NCBI GenBank assembly: GCA_021781705.1
Contig: JAJXWI010000013.1
Span: forward strand, 1 to 51,070
DNA: 51,070 nt
Source of the DNA: a bacterium
GTDB lineage: Bacteria; Verrucomicrobiota; Lentisphaeria; Victivallales; GWF2-38-69
Reading direction: 5' to 3'
The notes below the pieces were generated by a model, which saw nothing but the letters and a program-made list of their open reading frames with translations, was not told the DNA's origin and did not search any database. Numbering within the stretch: position 1 is the stretch's first letter; the number at the start of each line of letters is the position of its first letter. Both the position numbers and the translations under genes were made by a program. Of this stretch, positions 36,170-44,293 are shown one piece after another.

Positions 36170-36244
36170 TCCGGCATAGCTCAGCGGTAGAGTAGGTGGC
36201 TGTTAACCACTTGGTCGCTGGTTCGAATCCAGCTGCCGGAGCCA
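36170..36244 (+). tRNA. tRNA-Asn (GUU)
   Basis: Acceptor TCCGGCA pairs with TGCCGGA. D-arm TAGCTCAGCGGTAGAGT, anticodon arm with CTGTTAACC (anticodon GTT), T-arm GCTGGTTCGAATCCAGC, discriminator G and an encoded CCA follow. A T-run right after position 36244 could terminate transcription. Confidence 0.96.
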
Positions 36245-36607
36245 TTTTTTTTGCTTCTGCATTAATCACTAGCAAAGCATTGATATTCCTTATAGAAATA
36301 AACAAAAATTACTATCAAGCCTATATCAATCTTTGGACAAAAAACAATCTCCGTCATTTTAGATACTAATCCCTAGAGAATACCCTAGCCACTACCACAT
36401 TGTTAAAAATTAGCCATGGGTGGGAATGTTTTTCCTGGAAGCAAGCGTAAGACCATTGAGAGAAGAACCGAAAAAAGTAAGGGGGAATTTCAATTTTGAC
36501 ATAGGTTTGCTATTGCGTTTTGTTGGGAAGTAGTGAGAATGAACGTATGTTTGATAAGCTATTTTATATATCCTAATAAAATGCGCAAAAGGCAATGAGA
36601 TTGATTT
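36245..36607. other. Intergenic gap, no convincing gene
   Basis: 363 AT-rich bases between tRNA-Asn and the TPR gene. Short frames on both strands, including a plus-strand one beginning MGGNVFPGSKRKTIERRTEK at about 36415-36500, lack ribosome binding sites and continue into stops. The basic frame could be a decayed insertion-sequence fragment but cannot be assigned. The TPR-gene promoter should lie here; TATATATCCTAATAAAATG near 36563-36581 is AT-rich but not a clear box. Confidence 0.35.
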
Positions 36608-37561
36608 ATGAAAAGAAATATTTTGACAACTTTGGCTCTTGTTGTATGCTTATGTGGAATAAATGGTTATGCTGACAGTAATGCAAAAGAATACATAGAT
36701 AGTGCGGTTGTTAAGTGCGTTAATAGCGATTACGAAGGTGCACTAAAAGACTGTGATAAAGCAATAGAGTTAGACCCTAAAAATGCAAATGTCTACTCTA
36801 ATAGAGGATTTGCTAAGGGTGCTCTATCCGATTATAAAGGAGCCATAGAAGATTATACCAAGGCAATAGAGTTAGACCCTAAGAGTGAAAATGCTTACTA
36901 CAATAGAGGATTTACTAAGTGTAATTTAGATGATTATACAGGAGCAGTAGAAGATTGTACTAAAGCAATAGGGTTAAACCCTAAATATGCAGAAGCTTAC
37001 TATTGGAGAGGGAATAGTAAGAGTGGCTTAAGTGATTATGCAGGAGCTATAAAAGACTATACTAAAGTAATAGAATTATGTCCTCAGAATGTAAATGCTT
37101 ATAGTTTGAGAGCAATTTCTAAGAATAACCTTCAAGATTATTCAGGGGCCATACAAGACTATGGTAAGGCAATAGAGTTAGACCCTAAGAATGTAAATGC
37201 TTACTATTATAGAGGATTTGCTAAGGGTAACTTGGATGATCACGAAGGGGCGATACCAGACTATACTAAAGCAATAGAGTTAGACCCTAAGAACGCAGGT
37301 GCTTACTTTAATAGAGGATATGCTAAGGGCTACTTAGGTGATTATAAAGGAGCGATAAAAGACTATACTAAAGCAATAGAATTAGACTCTAAGGATGCAG
37401 ATGCTTATGCTAATAGAGGGTTTGCTAAGGAACAGTTAAATGATAAGTCTGGAGCTTTAGAAGATTTAAGCAAGGCTGGAGAATTAGGTTATACTGATGC
37501 ATATAAAGAGATAAAAAGGATACAAGACACCCGTTTTCAAGAGTCAGGTGCAGCTGATTAA
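36608..37561 (+). CDS. Secreted/periplasmic TPR-repeat protein
   Basis: 317 residues. The N-terminus MKRNILTTLALVVCLCGI followed by NGYADS is a signal peptide. The remainder is eight tandem 34-residue TPR units with consensus AYYNRGFAKGNLxDYxGAI-DYTKAIELDPKN. The units are close enough that the DNA is itself a ~102-base tandem repeat, which suggests recent duplication or gene conversion. TPR arrays bind other proteins; a periplasmic or outer-surface scaffold is inferred. Its 3' end overlaps the stop of the convergent transporter gene by 4 bases. Confidence 0.85.
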   Translation: MKRNILTTLALVVCLCGINGYADSNAKEYIDSAVVKCVNSDYEGALKDCDKAIELDPKNANVYSNRGFAKGALSDYKGAIEDYTKAIELDPKSENAYYNRGFTKCNLDDYTGAVEDCTKAIGLNPKYAEAYYWRGNSKSGLSDYAGAIKDYTKVIELCPQNVNAYSLRAISKNNLQDYSGAIQDYGKAIELDPKNVNAYYYRGFAKGNLDDHEGAIPDYTKAIELDPKNAGAYFNRGYAKGYLGDYKGAIKDYTKAIELDSKDADAYANRGFAKEQLNDKSGALEDLSKAGELGYTDAYKEIKRIQDTRFQESGAAD

Positions 37562-38625
37562 TATTTAGAATGCTTGTGCATATGGTCTGTATCTGGATAA
37601 TGAGGATGTACGTGAATAGTCGGATCATGTTTATGAGGATGGCTATGAGCCTTATTCTTATTGTATGAAAAATCATGACTGTGCTGATGATGATAGTCAT
37701 TATGAATATGCCTATGGGTATGATGCAAAAAGCTGTGGATATGCTTGTGTTCGTGTTTTTCAGTTAAGTGCAGCCACACACCAGTACCCATTAAAAAAGC
37801 AGCAATCCAAAATAAGACAGAAGGTTCCTCGTTGAAAAATACAATTGCTATTGCAGCTCCTATAAATGGTGCCACTGAGAAGTAGGCTCCAGTTCTTGCA
37901 GTGCCTAATCCACGCAATGCTAAGATAAACAGTAACAAGCTGAGGCCATAGCCAAGGAAGCCACATATCATAGCTGATAGAGTTATTGGCCAAGATGGTA
38001 AAATCATCAATCCTAAGCAGTATGCTAAACTTATATTTACTATTCCCGCGACAAGCCCTTTACTTCCGGCAATAAATAATGAGTCAGATGCTGATATTTT
38101 ACGAGTTAAATTGTTATCTATAGCCCAGCATAGGCAAGCTCCAGCAATGGTTAATGCCCCCAAGCATCCTTGTTGAGCTGCTTGTTTTTGTGGCCAAGAC
38201 AGTACTATTCCTCCAGCAATAATTAGCAACATCCCAAGGATGATACGTTTATCTGTATTTTCTTTAAAAATTATCCAGGCAATCATTGCCGTAAGTACAG
38301 CTTCTATATTTAGTAATAGTGATGCCGTTGCAGAGCTTGTAATAGTCAAACCAACCATAAGCAGTATTGGTCCAAGAATTCCACCAAAGCCAATGGCGCT
38401 AAACAACCATAACCATTCTTGTTTTATTAGATTTGGATTATGCCAGCCACGATTACTAATTAACCACATAATAAATAAACCAGTGCCGCTTCCGAAATAG
38501 AGTAATCCAGCCAGCAAAATAGGATGTATATTACTTACTAAAGCTTTAGCAAATGGAGTACTCCCTCCAAAGAGAACTGCTGCGCCAATGCCAGCAAGAA
38601 TATACCGAGATAAATTTAATCTCAT
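37558..38625 (-). CDS. EamA/DMT-family transporter with a 69-residue His-rich tail
   Basis: 355 residues. Ten hydrophobic segments in residues ~5-285 form two EamA repeats of the drug/metabolite transporter superfamily (FGGSTPFAKALVSNI at the first, CWAIDNNLTRKI at the second). The C-terminal 69 residues hold 23 His, mostly spaced as HxH (HEHKHIH, HHTHRHIH, HSHPHKH), and lie after the last helix. A metal-binding cytosolic or periplasmic tail is inferred; transport of Ni, Co, Zn or a metal chelate is possible, but the family normally moves organic molecules. The His pattern resembles the HypB N-terminus 1.6 kb away. ATG 38625. Single gene on the minus strand. Confidence 0.85.
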   Translation of the reverse strand: MRLNLSRYILAGIGAAVLFGGSTPFAKALVSNIHPILLAGLLYFGSGTGLFIMWLISNRGWHNPNLIKQEWLWLFSAIGFGGILGPILLMVGLTITSSATASLLLNIEAVLTAMIAWIIFKENTDKRIILGMLLIIAGGIVLSWPQKQAAQQGCLGALTIAGACLCWAIDNNLTRKISASDSLFIAGSKGLVAGIVNISLAYCLGLMILPSWPITLSAMICGFLGYGLSLLLFILALRGLGTARTGAYFSVAPFIGAAIAIVFFNEEPSVLFWIAAFLMGTGVWLHLTEKHEHKHIHSFLHHTHRHIHNDYHHQHSHDFSYNKNKAHSHPHKHDPTIHVHPHYPDTDHMHKHSKY

Positions 38626-38774
38626 ATATTTCTCAAATATGTTATAGTTTGAATGATAGTTTGTCTTATCATGGGAAATTCTATGTGTCTAATATTAGCT
38701 TATGCTTATCAGAAAATCTAACTTGTGAGAATGCGTGCGCACCAGAAATACCCCGTTTGTAGCAAAGTTTCCTT

Positions 38775-39506
38775 TTAGCTTAGTATTTTTATTGCCTCTG
38801 CTGCGCAATGGCACGCAAAAACCGAAGGCATATACGAAATGGTTCCGACAAGTGATTTTTTATTTGTTACGCTTTCATCATCGTCATCAAAGGCTATAAC
38901 TTCCCCGTTTGTGTCTTCCGGAGAAAACACAGCCCTAAATCCTTTGTATACTTTATGTTTTTTGAGTTTTTTTCTCACAGCCCTGGCTAATCCGCAGTTA
39001 AATGTTTTTGAAATATCCGCGGTCGTTACCTGTGAAGGATCGAGTTTTCCTCCAGAGCCCATGGAGCTCACTATTTTAATTTTCAGTTTTATGCAGTTCA
39101 GGATAAGATGAACTTTAGGGGAGAGAGTGTCTATGGCATCCACCACACAGTCGAAATGATCAGAACCTAATATTTGAGGGGTCTTTTCGTCTTTAAGATA
39201 GGCTTGGATAGCTTTGACATTCGCATTGGGATTAATGTCTCGAAGCCGGTCTGCAACTAAATCTACTTTTACCTTGCCCAGAGTTGAAATCAATGCAGGT
39301 AGCTGCCTGTTCAGATTCGTTATGTCTACGGTATCACTATCTATCAGAGTTATTTTGCCGACTCCTGCGCGGCATAGGTATTCCGCAACAAACGCTCCGA
39401 CTCCGCCGACTCCGACTATTAATACACTAGATTGCTTCAGTTTTTCTGTCTTATCTTTGCCTAACAAGAGTTCAGTTCTGATATTCCAGTTGTTGTTTTC
39501 TGTCAT
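38775..39506 (-). CDS. tcdA: tRNA threonylcarbamoyladenosine dehydratase (TcdA/CsdL, ThiF family)
   Basis: 243 residues from ATG 39506; GGAG precedes it at about 12 bases, whereas the longer TTG start at 39524 has nothing. ThiF-fold motifs are VLIVGVGGVGAFVAEYLCRAG, then DSDTVDITNLNRQ with the nucleotide-binding residues. The VVDAIDTLSPKV and SSMGSGGKLDPSQV blocks are typical of TcdA rather than MoeB/ThiF, which carry two zinc CxxC pairs absent here. The enzyme forms cyclic t6A at position 37 of ANN-decoding tRNAs with ATP. It overlaps the end of the TatD-like gene by 35 bases, so the two are co-translated. Confidence 0.88.
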   Translation of the reverse strand: MTENNNWNIRTELLLGKDKTEKLKQSSVLIVGVGGVGAFVAEYLCRAGVGKITLIDSDTVDITNLNRQLPALISTLGKVKVDLVADRLRDINPNANVKAIQAYLKDEKTPQILGSDHFDCVVDAIDTLSPKVHLILNCIKLKIKIVSSMGSGGKLDPSQVTTADISKTFNCGLARAVRKKLKKHKVYKGFRAVFSPEDTNGEVIAFDDDDESVTNKKSLVGTISYMPSVFACHCAAEAIKILS

Positions 39507-40170
39507 TTGTAAACTTTTCTCCAAATACTTTTCTAAAGTTGTCTTCTATTAAAGAACCTAATTCTTCGACCTTAATGCTTCTAATATCTGCGGCTCGTTT
39601 GTATAATTCAACAATACCAGTTGACGATGTGTCAGTTTCCAGAAATATTTTATCAAACGGCATACGCCTTAAAACTTCGGCAATTTTGTCGTTTTTGAGT
39701 ATGGCCGCTCCAAATGAGAGGAAAAAGCCTTTTTTCAATAAGGTTTCGGCTTGTTCGTAACTCTTATTGAAAGAGTGAATTATTAATTTCAAATTTTGAT
39801 GATTATTCTTAATGGCTATAATTTCCTGCCAGGCTTTTACGCAGTGAATTATGACTGGTTTTTTATATTTTTCAGCTAATTGGAGCTGCATCTTCAGCAC
39901 AACGTCCTGAAGAGCAAAAGATGTTTTACAGCATTTGTCGAGTCCGATTTCGCCGACTGCTATTATGGAATTTGCTTTTAGCAATGTTTCTAAATCGGTC
40001 AGCAGGTGTTCAAAGCTTTCAGGAATTTGCCAAGGATGGATGCCGGCAGAAAAAAGTTTGCCTTCTCTCATCCTATGCAGCTCAGAACATTCAATGCTGA
40101 CAATTTGTATAATGTCCGGCGAATCAAAATCTTTATGCGTATGTATGTCGTAATATCTGACTGAACTCAT
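39472..40170 (-). CDS. TatD-family metal-dependent hydrolase
   Basis: 232 residues, somewhat short for TatD (about 260). The family pattern is present: DIHTHKD with the first metal His pair, GEIGLDKCC, PVIIHCVKAW, IHSFNKSYEQAE and FLETDTS. These proteins are metal-dependent DNases or deacylases of the amidohydrolase superfamily; the physiological substrate is unknown. ATG 40170 has no strong ribosome binding site. It overlaps tcdA at its 3' end and lies next to tRNA-Pro. Confidence 0.88.
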   Translation of the reverse strand: MSSVRYYDIHTHKDFDSPDIIQIVSIECSELHRMREGKLFSAGIHPWQIPESFEHLLTDLETLLKANSIIAVGEIGLDKCCKTSFALQDVVLKMQLQLAEKYKKPVIIHCVKAWQEIIAIKNNHQNLKLIIHSFNKSYEQAETLLKKGFFLSFGAAILKNDKIAEVLRRMPFDKIFLETDTSSTGIVELYKRAADIRSIKVEELGSLIEDNFRKVFGEKFTNDRKQQLEYQN

Positions 40171-40263
40171 TAACGGCCGTAAAAATATTAGTGTTTTTTT
40201 AATACTATAGCGTTTGCTTAATTTTTTTTAACTGCTAGTTTAAAGTCTCTTTTTAAATAAAGA

Positions 40264-40341
40264 CGGGGCGTAGCGCAGTCTGGCTAGCGCATTTGGTTTG
40301 GGACCAAAGGGTCGGGGGTTCGAATCCCTCCGCCCCGACCA
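40264..40341 (+). tRNA. tRNA-Pro (UGG)
   Basis: Acceptor CGGGGCG pairs with CGCCCCG. D-arm TAGCGCAGTCTGGCTAGCGC, anticodon stem TTTGG/CCAAA around loop TTTGGGA (anticodon TGG), T-arm GGGGGTTCGAATCCCTC, discriminator A and an encoded CCA follow. A run of eight T starting right after CCA at 40342 may terminate transcription. Confidence 0.97.
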
Positions 40342-40393
40342 TTTTTTTTAGTATGACAACACTCTACAAAATTAACTTAGATAAGAAACTAGC

Positions 40394-40939
40394 ATGAAGT
40401 TATTAATTGATTTTTTTCCGATCTTGTTGTTTTTTATAAGCTATAAAATTTTCGGTATTTATATAGCCACCATAGTAACGATGATTGCTTCATTATTACA
40501 GATAGGATTGTTCTGGCTCAAATATCGCAGGATTGAGCTTACTCATATAATTGCTCTGATTTTAATTTCAGTGCTTGGTACTGCAACTTTGTTGTTACAC
40601 AATGCAATTTTCATAAAATGGAAACCTACAGCAATTTATTGGGTTCTAGCGCTATTGTTTTTAGGTTCACAAATAATAGGGTCAAAACCATTTATTCAAC
40701 GCTTAATAGGCAATAAAATTAGTCTGCCTCAAAATATCTGGCATCGACTAAATTTGAGCTGGGCGATATTTTTCGCCTGCATGGGGGGCGTCAATCTTTA
40801 TGTCGCTTATAATTTCAGTACTGATATTTGGGTAAATTTTAAATTGTTTGGATTTTTAGGAAGCACTATTGTATTTGGGGTGCTGCAATCTCTTTACATG
40901 AGAAAGTATTTAAAACAAGAACCAACTGAGTCAGTCTGA
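40394..40939 (+). CDS. yciB: Inner-membrane septation/envelope protein YciB
   Basis: 181 residues, the family size. It has five or six hydrophobic helices, the KWKPTAIYWVLALLFLGSQ signature and the VNLYVAYNFSTDIWVNFKLFG segment typical of YciB/IspZ. In E. coli it contributes to envelope integrity and division. The sequence is very close in style to gammaproteobacterial versions, while surrounding genes are not, so horizontal transfer is possible. ATG 40394 lacks a strong ribosome binding site. It starts 52 bases after tRNA-Pro. Confidence 0.9.
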   Translation: MKLLIDFFPILLFFISYKIFGIYIATIVTMIASLLQIGLFWLKYRRIELTHIIALILISVLGTATLLLHNAIFIKWKPTAIYWVLALLFLGSQIIGSKPFIQRLIGNKISLPQNIWHRLNLSWAIFFACMGGVNLYVAYNFSTDIWVNFKLFGFLGSTIVFGVLQSLYMRKYLKQEPTESV

Positions 40940-41036
40940 AGCCGGCATTTTCACTCCAATCATCTGCATAAAAAGTTTATAAGGAGCTTGGGCATGCCAG
41001 CATGATGAGGAAATTCTTTAACTTTACAGCATTTCA

Positions 41037-41627
41037 ATGTCAGGGAAATTGTCAAATATAGAATTGGCGTATGTGGCGACATTTGGAACGCTCTGGGGTG
41101 TTTCTGAAATTACGCTGGGCTTTACTCTTCACAATCTGCATGTGCCATTTACCGGTCTCATTCAGACTTTCATAGGAACCGTTATAGCGTTAATAACTGT
41201 AAAACTCACAAACAAGAAAAGGGCCTTAATTTATACTGCAATGATAGCGGCGGTACAAAAAATGCTCTCGTTCACTACTATTAAAATATTTCCATTCATA
41301 GGCATAATGGTGTCTGCCGCCGTGGGGCAATCCGTTATTTCAGTTCTCGGCATAAATATAATCAGTTTTGTGGTAGCCGGAGCTCTGATGTGTGGATGGC
41401 CGTTTGCGCAGGGCCTTTTATTTTATTTTCTTGCCTATTCTCCGAGATTTCTTGGGATATATCAGGATTTTTTCAACAAAATTCATCTCCAAAATATCAA
41501 CATCTGGACGCTTGTAAAAGTCATATTTATCATACATTTCTTGATAGGAGCGTTTGCCGCCTTATTAGCCTGGAAAATATCGTTATCCATAAAAAAACGA
41601 AAACAAGAAGAACAGCATGCCCAATAA
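41037..41627 (+). CDS. S-component-like integral membrane protein
   Basis: 196 residues with about five to six hydrophobic segments and a short charged C-terminus (ISLSIKKRKQEEQHAQ). The overall layout (N-terminal FGTLWGVSEITLGFTLHNLH, compact helices, about 190 residues) is that of ECF-transporter substrate-binding subunits, but no family-specific motif identifies a ligand. The ATG of the next gene lies 11 bases inside its 3' end, so the two are co-translated. That gene encodes a membrane-anchored NTPase, suggesting a joint transport or signalling function. AAGGAG at 40981 is too far upstream to serve this start; ATG 41037 is chosen because the longer frame is interrupted. Confidence 0.6.
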   Translation: MSGKLSNIELAYVATFGTLWGVSEITLGFTLHNLHVPFTGLIQTFIGTVIALITVKLTNKKRALIYTAMIAAVQKMLSFTTIKIFPFIGIMVSAAVGQSVISVLGINIISFVVAGALMCGWPFAQGLLFYFLAYSPRFLGIYQDFFNKIHLQNINIWTLVKVIFIIHFLIGAFAALLAWKISLSIKKRKQEEQHAQ

Positions 41628-42663
41628 CTACAAAGCACTAATTGTTTTCGTAGTAATAATCCTGCTTTTCGTATTAGACATTAAATCAAGCTTGGTATTA
41701 ACGTTTGCAACACTGTGTTTTCTTCTTTTTTTAGAGCCAAAACTTGTCAGATTTTTCATGAATCCCGGATTCCTTATATTTGCGGTAGTAGCTCTCGGGA
41801 TTCCGATGCTGCTTAGTTTCTCTCTCAAAGATCTGCAAGGAAATCTCCTTGTTTTGTCCAGAGGAATATTGATAACCCTTTTGATATACCTTTACACCAA
41901 AAATTTTACCAGCAGCAGCACGTATAAAAAAATAAAGCGATTTTTGCCGAATGAATTAATCAGTTTAATCAGTGTATCTTCCGGAACGATAACTGTAATA
42001 CAAGAAAAAACGTTTAAAGAATTTAGTAGAATAAAAAGTGAAAAAAGGTCTCCGTTTGGGCACATAGTAAACTTCTTCTACACATTCGCAAAACTCTCAG
42101 AAACTATTTCCATAACCTCTGATAAATTAAACTCACAAAAAATCATTGTACTTACAGGAAAAATTCATGAAGGCAAAACCACATTTGCCGCAAAAATAGC
42201 CAAGGCCGCAAGTGAAGCAGGCATTAAAGTTGGCGGAATTCTCGCAAAAGCTGAAATAAACAATGGAGAAAGAGTCGCATACTACGCGGAAGATATAAAA
42301 ACCAGACAAACTAAAAAGCTAATAACGAAAGAAAATGTCAAGGAATACTACGACCGTTTTCGAGCCTGCTTCTTCCTTAAAGACGGAATGGAATTTGCCC
42401 TGAAATGCTTATCTTCGGAATATTTGCAAGACACAGACGCGATCATTATTGACGAAATCGGCGCCATGGAACTGGAAGATAGAGGATACAGCAAACAATT
42501 ATCAACTTTGCTAAACTCAACCATCCCCATCATAATTTTGGTTATAAGAGAGCAATTCATTGAAGATATCTGTCAGAAATATAATATTACATCAACAGAA
42601 ACTGTAAGAGTCGGAGAAAATCCGGAGACAGTAGTAAAAATAATAAAAAATAATCTAAAATAA
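41617..42663 (+). CDS. Membrane-anchored THEP1-type NTPase
   Basis: 348 residues. About three to four hydrophobic segments occupy residues 5-95, followed by an amphipathic linker. Residues ~174-345 form a P-loop NTPase of the THEP1/NTPase_1 type: Walker A LTGKIHEGKTTFAAKIA (~178), Walker B AIIIDEIGAMELEDRGYSKQ (~282) with the DEIGxMEL sequence diagnostic of the family, and a later IREQF block. Free THEP1 proteins are small cytosolic nucleoside triphosphatases; here the domain is fused to membrane segments. The gene overlaps the S-component-like gene by 11 bases. The N-terminal helices could be a reduced ECF T-subunit-like module, with the NTPase replacing an ABC ATPase, but this is inference. 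Confidence 0.75.
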   Translation: MPNNYKALIVFVVIILLFVLDIKSSLVLTFATLCFLLFLEPKLVRFFMNPGFLIFAVVALGIPMLLSFSLKDLQGNLLVLSRGILITLLIYLYTKNFTSSSTYKKIKRFLPNELISLISVSSGTITVIQEKTFKEFSRIKSEKRSPFGHIVNFFYTFAKLSETISITSDKLNSQKIIVLTGKIHEGKTTFAAKIAKAASEAGIKVGGILAKAEINNGERVAYYAEDIKTRQTKKLITKENVKEYYDRFRACFFLKDGMEFALKCLSSEYLQDTDAIIIDEIGAMELEDRGYSKQLSTLLNSTIPIIILVIREQFIEDICQKYNITSTETVRVGENPETVVKIIKNNLK

Positions 42664-42680
42664 AAATGGAAGGAATCCTT

Positions 42681-43784
42681 ATGATGAAAACGTTAAAAAA
42701 AGGAGCACTGGTTTTTTGTTTGTTAATTTCAATGTTTTTAGTGTCACAAGTTCATGCTGACAAAAAGTATTTTCTTTTATGCACCGACGGCGGGCTTAGC
42801 ATTTATGATGTTCCAAAAGACTGGAACAAGTTGGGTGAACCTGTTAATTTTTTACCATTTGCTCCTGGTGAAATCTGGGGGCGAGTTTTTACAGAAGTAG
42901 GGTTTAATTCAGATAGGTCAATCTTGTACACATCAAGTTATGGTGACAGGATCGTCAATGGATATCATACTATCTACTTTTACAAAGTTCCAAAAAATGG
43001 AGACCTGAGTAAAATTGATAAAAGTCCCTTTTTTAAGATAGAGCAAGATGATCCTTTCACATCGATGGGATTTAATCCCAATGATGGAACTTTTTATACA
43101 ATTGAATATACCCGTGAGTTTATCAATCCCATTATGTTCGATCCTCGTAAGCTGAGCATTTATAATATTGATCCTGACGCAAAATTAGAAAAAGACCGCT
43201 GCAAAAAAAATCGTGATTTTAAAAATTGGCCCAACGACTTCCAAAGAATAATCTTTAAACCTAATGACCCAACCACAGCAGCAGTATTATGGATCGGTAA
43301 AGTTGTCTATTATTCACACAGAGGTGCTATGGATGAATATATTGGTATTGTTGATGGAGTATGGGGTGAGCGTCCAGGCTTAATAACTGGATTTTCCCCA
43401 TCCGGCGACATTGTTATTGTGGAGCATGTTTTTGGGATGCATTTTTATAGAACGCCAAAAAAAGGTGAAAAAATAGATCTTTCTAACAAGTTTGGAAAAT
43501 TTGATAAACGATTTTATCCTTTAACAGGATTTCTGGATAACGAGCATTTTTGTGTGTGTAGTTTAAATAGAGTCGAGATTTATAAAATTCCTCCATGTGA
43601 TAAATGGACGAAAAACAGCATATCAAACGAATCATTTCAGAAAATAGCAAGTTATGAAGCTCGTGGCTGTATGCTTTATAGCACCCCTTCTCTTACAAGA
43701 AATGAAATTGCATTTAAAGACACGCTCGAAAAAGGCAAACCCAGGAAGGCTTATCAGGATGTAAGAATTATTACAGAAGAATGA
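42681..43784 (+). CDS. Secreted beta-propeller-like protein ending at an in-frame TGA
   Basis: 367 residues from ATG 42681 (42684 is equally possible). AAGGA ends 6-9 bases before these, while the earlier ATG 42666 overlaps that ribosome binding site. MMKTLKKGALVFCLLISMFL is a signal peptide ending around SQVHA. The mature part has repeated short strands (YFLLCTDGGLSIYDVP, ILYTSSYGDRI, TFYTIEYTREF, LSIYNIDPD, GFSPSGDIVIVEH) in the style of a propeller with WD-like blades. No catalytic motif. The frame ends at TGA 43784 and continues without another stop to 44213 (see next entry). Confidence 0.7.
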   Translation: MMKTLKKGALVFCLLISMFLVSQVHADKKYFLLCTDGGLSIYDVPKDWNKLGEPVNFLPFAPGEIWGRVFTEVGFNSDRSILYTSSYGDRIVNGYHTIYFYKVPKNGDLSKIDKSPFFKIEQDDPFTSMGFNPNDGTFYTIEYTREFINPIMFDPRKLSIYNIDPDAKLEKDRCKKNRDFKNWPNDFQRIIFKPNDPTTAAVLWIGKVVYYSHRGAMDEYIGIVDGVWGERPGLITGFSPSGDIVIVEHVFGMHFYRTPKKGEKIDLSNKFGKFDKRFYPLTGFLDNEHFCVCSLNRVEIYKIPPCDKWTKNSISNESFQKIASYEARGCMLYSTPSLTRNEIAFKDTLEKGKPRKAYQDVRIITEE

Positions 43785-44213
43785 ATACCTGTCGGAACTC
43801 AAGAGTTTACCCAAGTAAGCACTACGAAAAAAGATGTAGTATTCCATCCTTTTATTGATGAGCGCACAAAAGTTGACTACTTTTCGAAAGAACTGAAATT
43901 CACAACAGACAAGGGTAGCCTTTCAGTACAAGGTCGTGCCAATCCAGGGGATTTGATACTCAGTCTGAAGAAGATGAAATTTGATAAAGGTGAGCGCTTT
44001 GCTATAAAAGGAAATACCATAAAGGGCGGTGTAAGATTTGGATTGTTAAGTTCGAGCGGTGGGGTGATTCAGGAAGTAACATTATCGGACGGTCCTTTTA
44101 ATTTATCAGTCGAGGCTCCTGAAACAGGCGAGTATACCCCTATGATTCGCGCTTCTTTGCCTGAAAAAAATCGTCCTATTGAATTTACAGTTACCGAGAT
44201 ATCGCATCCCTGA
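43785..44213 (+). pseudogene. In-frame continuation of the propeller gene (C-terminal beta-sandwich-like domain)
   Basis: Directly after TGA 43784 the same frame is open for 142 codons to the stop at 44213: IPVGTQEFTQVSTTKKDVVF, then DYFSKELKFTTDKGSLSVQG, GERFAIKGNTIKGGVRFGLL, VTLSDGPFNLSVEAPETGEY and IEFTVTEI. The alternating polar/hydrophobic strands look like an exported Ig-like or carbohydrate-binding-type domain, and no ATG with a ribosome binding site opens it. It most likely belongs to the same protein as 42681-43784, with TGA being a nonsense mutation or sequencing error. TGA is an ordinary stop in other genes here (hoxH, hoxW), so general recoding is excluded. Confidence 0.55.
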
Positions 44214-44293
44214 TTCCACGTGACATCGATAGGAAAGAATTCTGAAATTGTAATAGACTCTTTGTCAGGGGGCAGAAAATTGAGTAAACCCAA

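Noticed and set aside
36410-36595. Minus-strand ORF before the TPR gene
   Set aside because: No ribosome binding site and no family resemblance; likely noncoding.
36608-37561. CRISPR-like array in the 102-base repeats
   Set aside because: The repeats are contiguous, in frame and encode TPR units; there are no spacers.
43782-43784. Selenocysteine codon
   Set aside because: No recognisable insertion hairpin or Sec-enzyme context follows the TGA; a nonsense mutation is simpler.
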